DNA of 5,982 nt, taken from Flavipsychrobacter stenotrophus. GTDB lineage: Bacteria > Bacteroidota > Bacteroidia > Chitinophagales > Chitinophagaceae. Below the pieces are notes generated by a model. That model was given only the letters and a program-made list of their open reading frames with translations, did no database searches and was not told the origin of the DNA. The DNA is taken from NCBI GenBank assembly GCA_947379685.1, contig CANCOG010000323.1:1-5982 (forward strand), written 5' to 3'. A program made the translations under genes and the position numbers. Positions within the stretch are counted from its first letter, which is position 1, and each line of letters begins with the position of its first letter. Below, one piece after another: positions 5,681-5,982 of this stretch.

Positions 5681-5723
5681 CCCCACCTATTGCTGGCCAA
5701 TTCTGTATTAATGCAGTGAGGAT
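5679..5723 (-). terminator. Possible weak terminator or attenuator after the S23 gene
   Basis: In transcript order, ATCCTCAC (5723-5716) can pair with GTGGGGAT (5686-5679) through eight pairs, one of them G-U. A further TGC/GCA pairing lies inside, offset by a short bulge. The stem begins at the last base of the S23 stop codon and is followed at once by the T-rich heptamer tract. The roughly 29-base loop is long and the stem imperfect, so termination would be partial at best. nuoB must still be expressed, either by readthrough or from its own promoter. Confidence 0.25.
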
Positions 5724-5982
5724 CAACTGTTTATTCCTTTCATTTTTATTAAGCTTGAAGCTATTATCTTTGAGATTTCATTCGCTTCATTTATTAATGT
5801 ATTCGTTTTTTCTTTGTCGCAGGTAATGTTATCTCTTATTAAACACAACCAGTATTTTGTTTCGTTCGCCGATTTAAGAGCAATGTGGTAAAAGTTAATA
5901 ACATCCTTTTTCGTGCTCCCTCCTGTTCCTTCTACCAGATTAGCCCCTATTGAAGTGCCACATCTTAAATGCTGATCAAATA
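5723..5982 (-). CDS. Four-helix-bundle (S23 / 23S intervening-sequence type) protein, N-terminus outside window
   Basis: An open frame enters from the window edge and ends TGA at 5725-5723, giving 85 visible residues. It has no start inside the window. The family signature is clear: LRCGTSIGANLVEG (visible residues 5-18), KKDVINFYHIALKSANET (24-41), KYWLCLIRD (42-50), and a last helix ending EISKIIASSLIKMKG. This matches the four-helix-bundle family first described as the ORF within intervening sequences of 23S rRNA genes; the Avd proteins of diversity-generating retroelements share the fold. About 30-40 N-terminal residues, the first helix, should lie beyond the edge. There is no rRNA sequence here; it is a free-standing copy within the nuo operon, 80 bases before nuoB. 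The biochemical role of the family is not established. It is probably cotranscribed with nuo. Confidence 0.9.
   Translation of the reverse strand, partial: FDQHLRCGTSIGANLVEGTGGSTKKDVINFYHIALKSANETKYWLCLIRDNITCDKEKTNTLINEANEISKIIASSLIKMKGINS

Noticed and set aside
5723..5982. The S23-type protein as a sign of a 23S rRNA gene or of a diversity-generating retroelement
   Set aside because: No rRNA sequence flanks it, and no reverse transcriptase, template repeat or variable repeat is in the window. The free-standing family member is the simpler reading.

Overview
The window holds part of a respiratory complex I (nuo) operon. Every gene is read on the minus strand, so transcription runs from high to low coordinates. 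The organism is most likely a member of the Bacteroidota, probably Chitinophagales/Sphingobacteriales. The reasons are separate nuoC and nuoD genes, a free-standing four-helix-bundle (S23) gene inside the operon, AT-rich spacers without clear Shine-Dalgarno sequences, and a signal peptide ending in Ala-Gln. This placement is inference from style and protein sequence, not from a search.

In transcription order: (1) the C-terminal 85 residues of a four-helix-bundle / 23S-intervening-sequence-type protein (5723-5982, start beyond the window edge); (2) nuoB; (3) nuoC; (4) nuoD; (5) nuoE; (6) an AHSA1-type SRPBCC protein overlapping by one base (TAATG) with (7) a secreted DUF4440/NTF2-like protein; (8) nuoF; and (9) a few codons at the edge that are probably the start of nuoG. 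No stretch above 300 bases lacks a gene. The longest gap, about 153 bases between nuoF and the putative nuoG, holds nothing recognisable.

NuoB, C and D form the quinone-reducing connecting module and carry the N2 cluster. NuoE, F and presumably G form the NADH-oxidising module. The presence of E and F points to a full NADH:quinone oxidoreductase rather than the 11-subunit form. All cluster ligands and quinone-site residues I looked for are intact.

The unusual parts lie around the nuo genes. Two cargo insertions interrupt the usual order: S23 just upstream of nuoB, and AHSA1-DUF4440 between nuoE and nuoF. The spacers are long for a nuo operon and patterned. There is an 8-bp-periodic AATT array between nuoB and nuoC, similar T-rich leaders before nuoB, the AHSA1 gene and nuoF, and small hairpins before nuoD and nuoE and after the S23 gene. 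I see no phage, CRISPR, tRNA, rRNA or IS element, and no evidence of a wholly new system.
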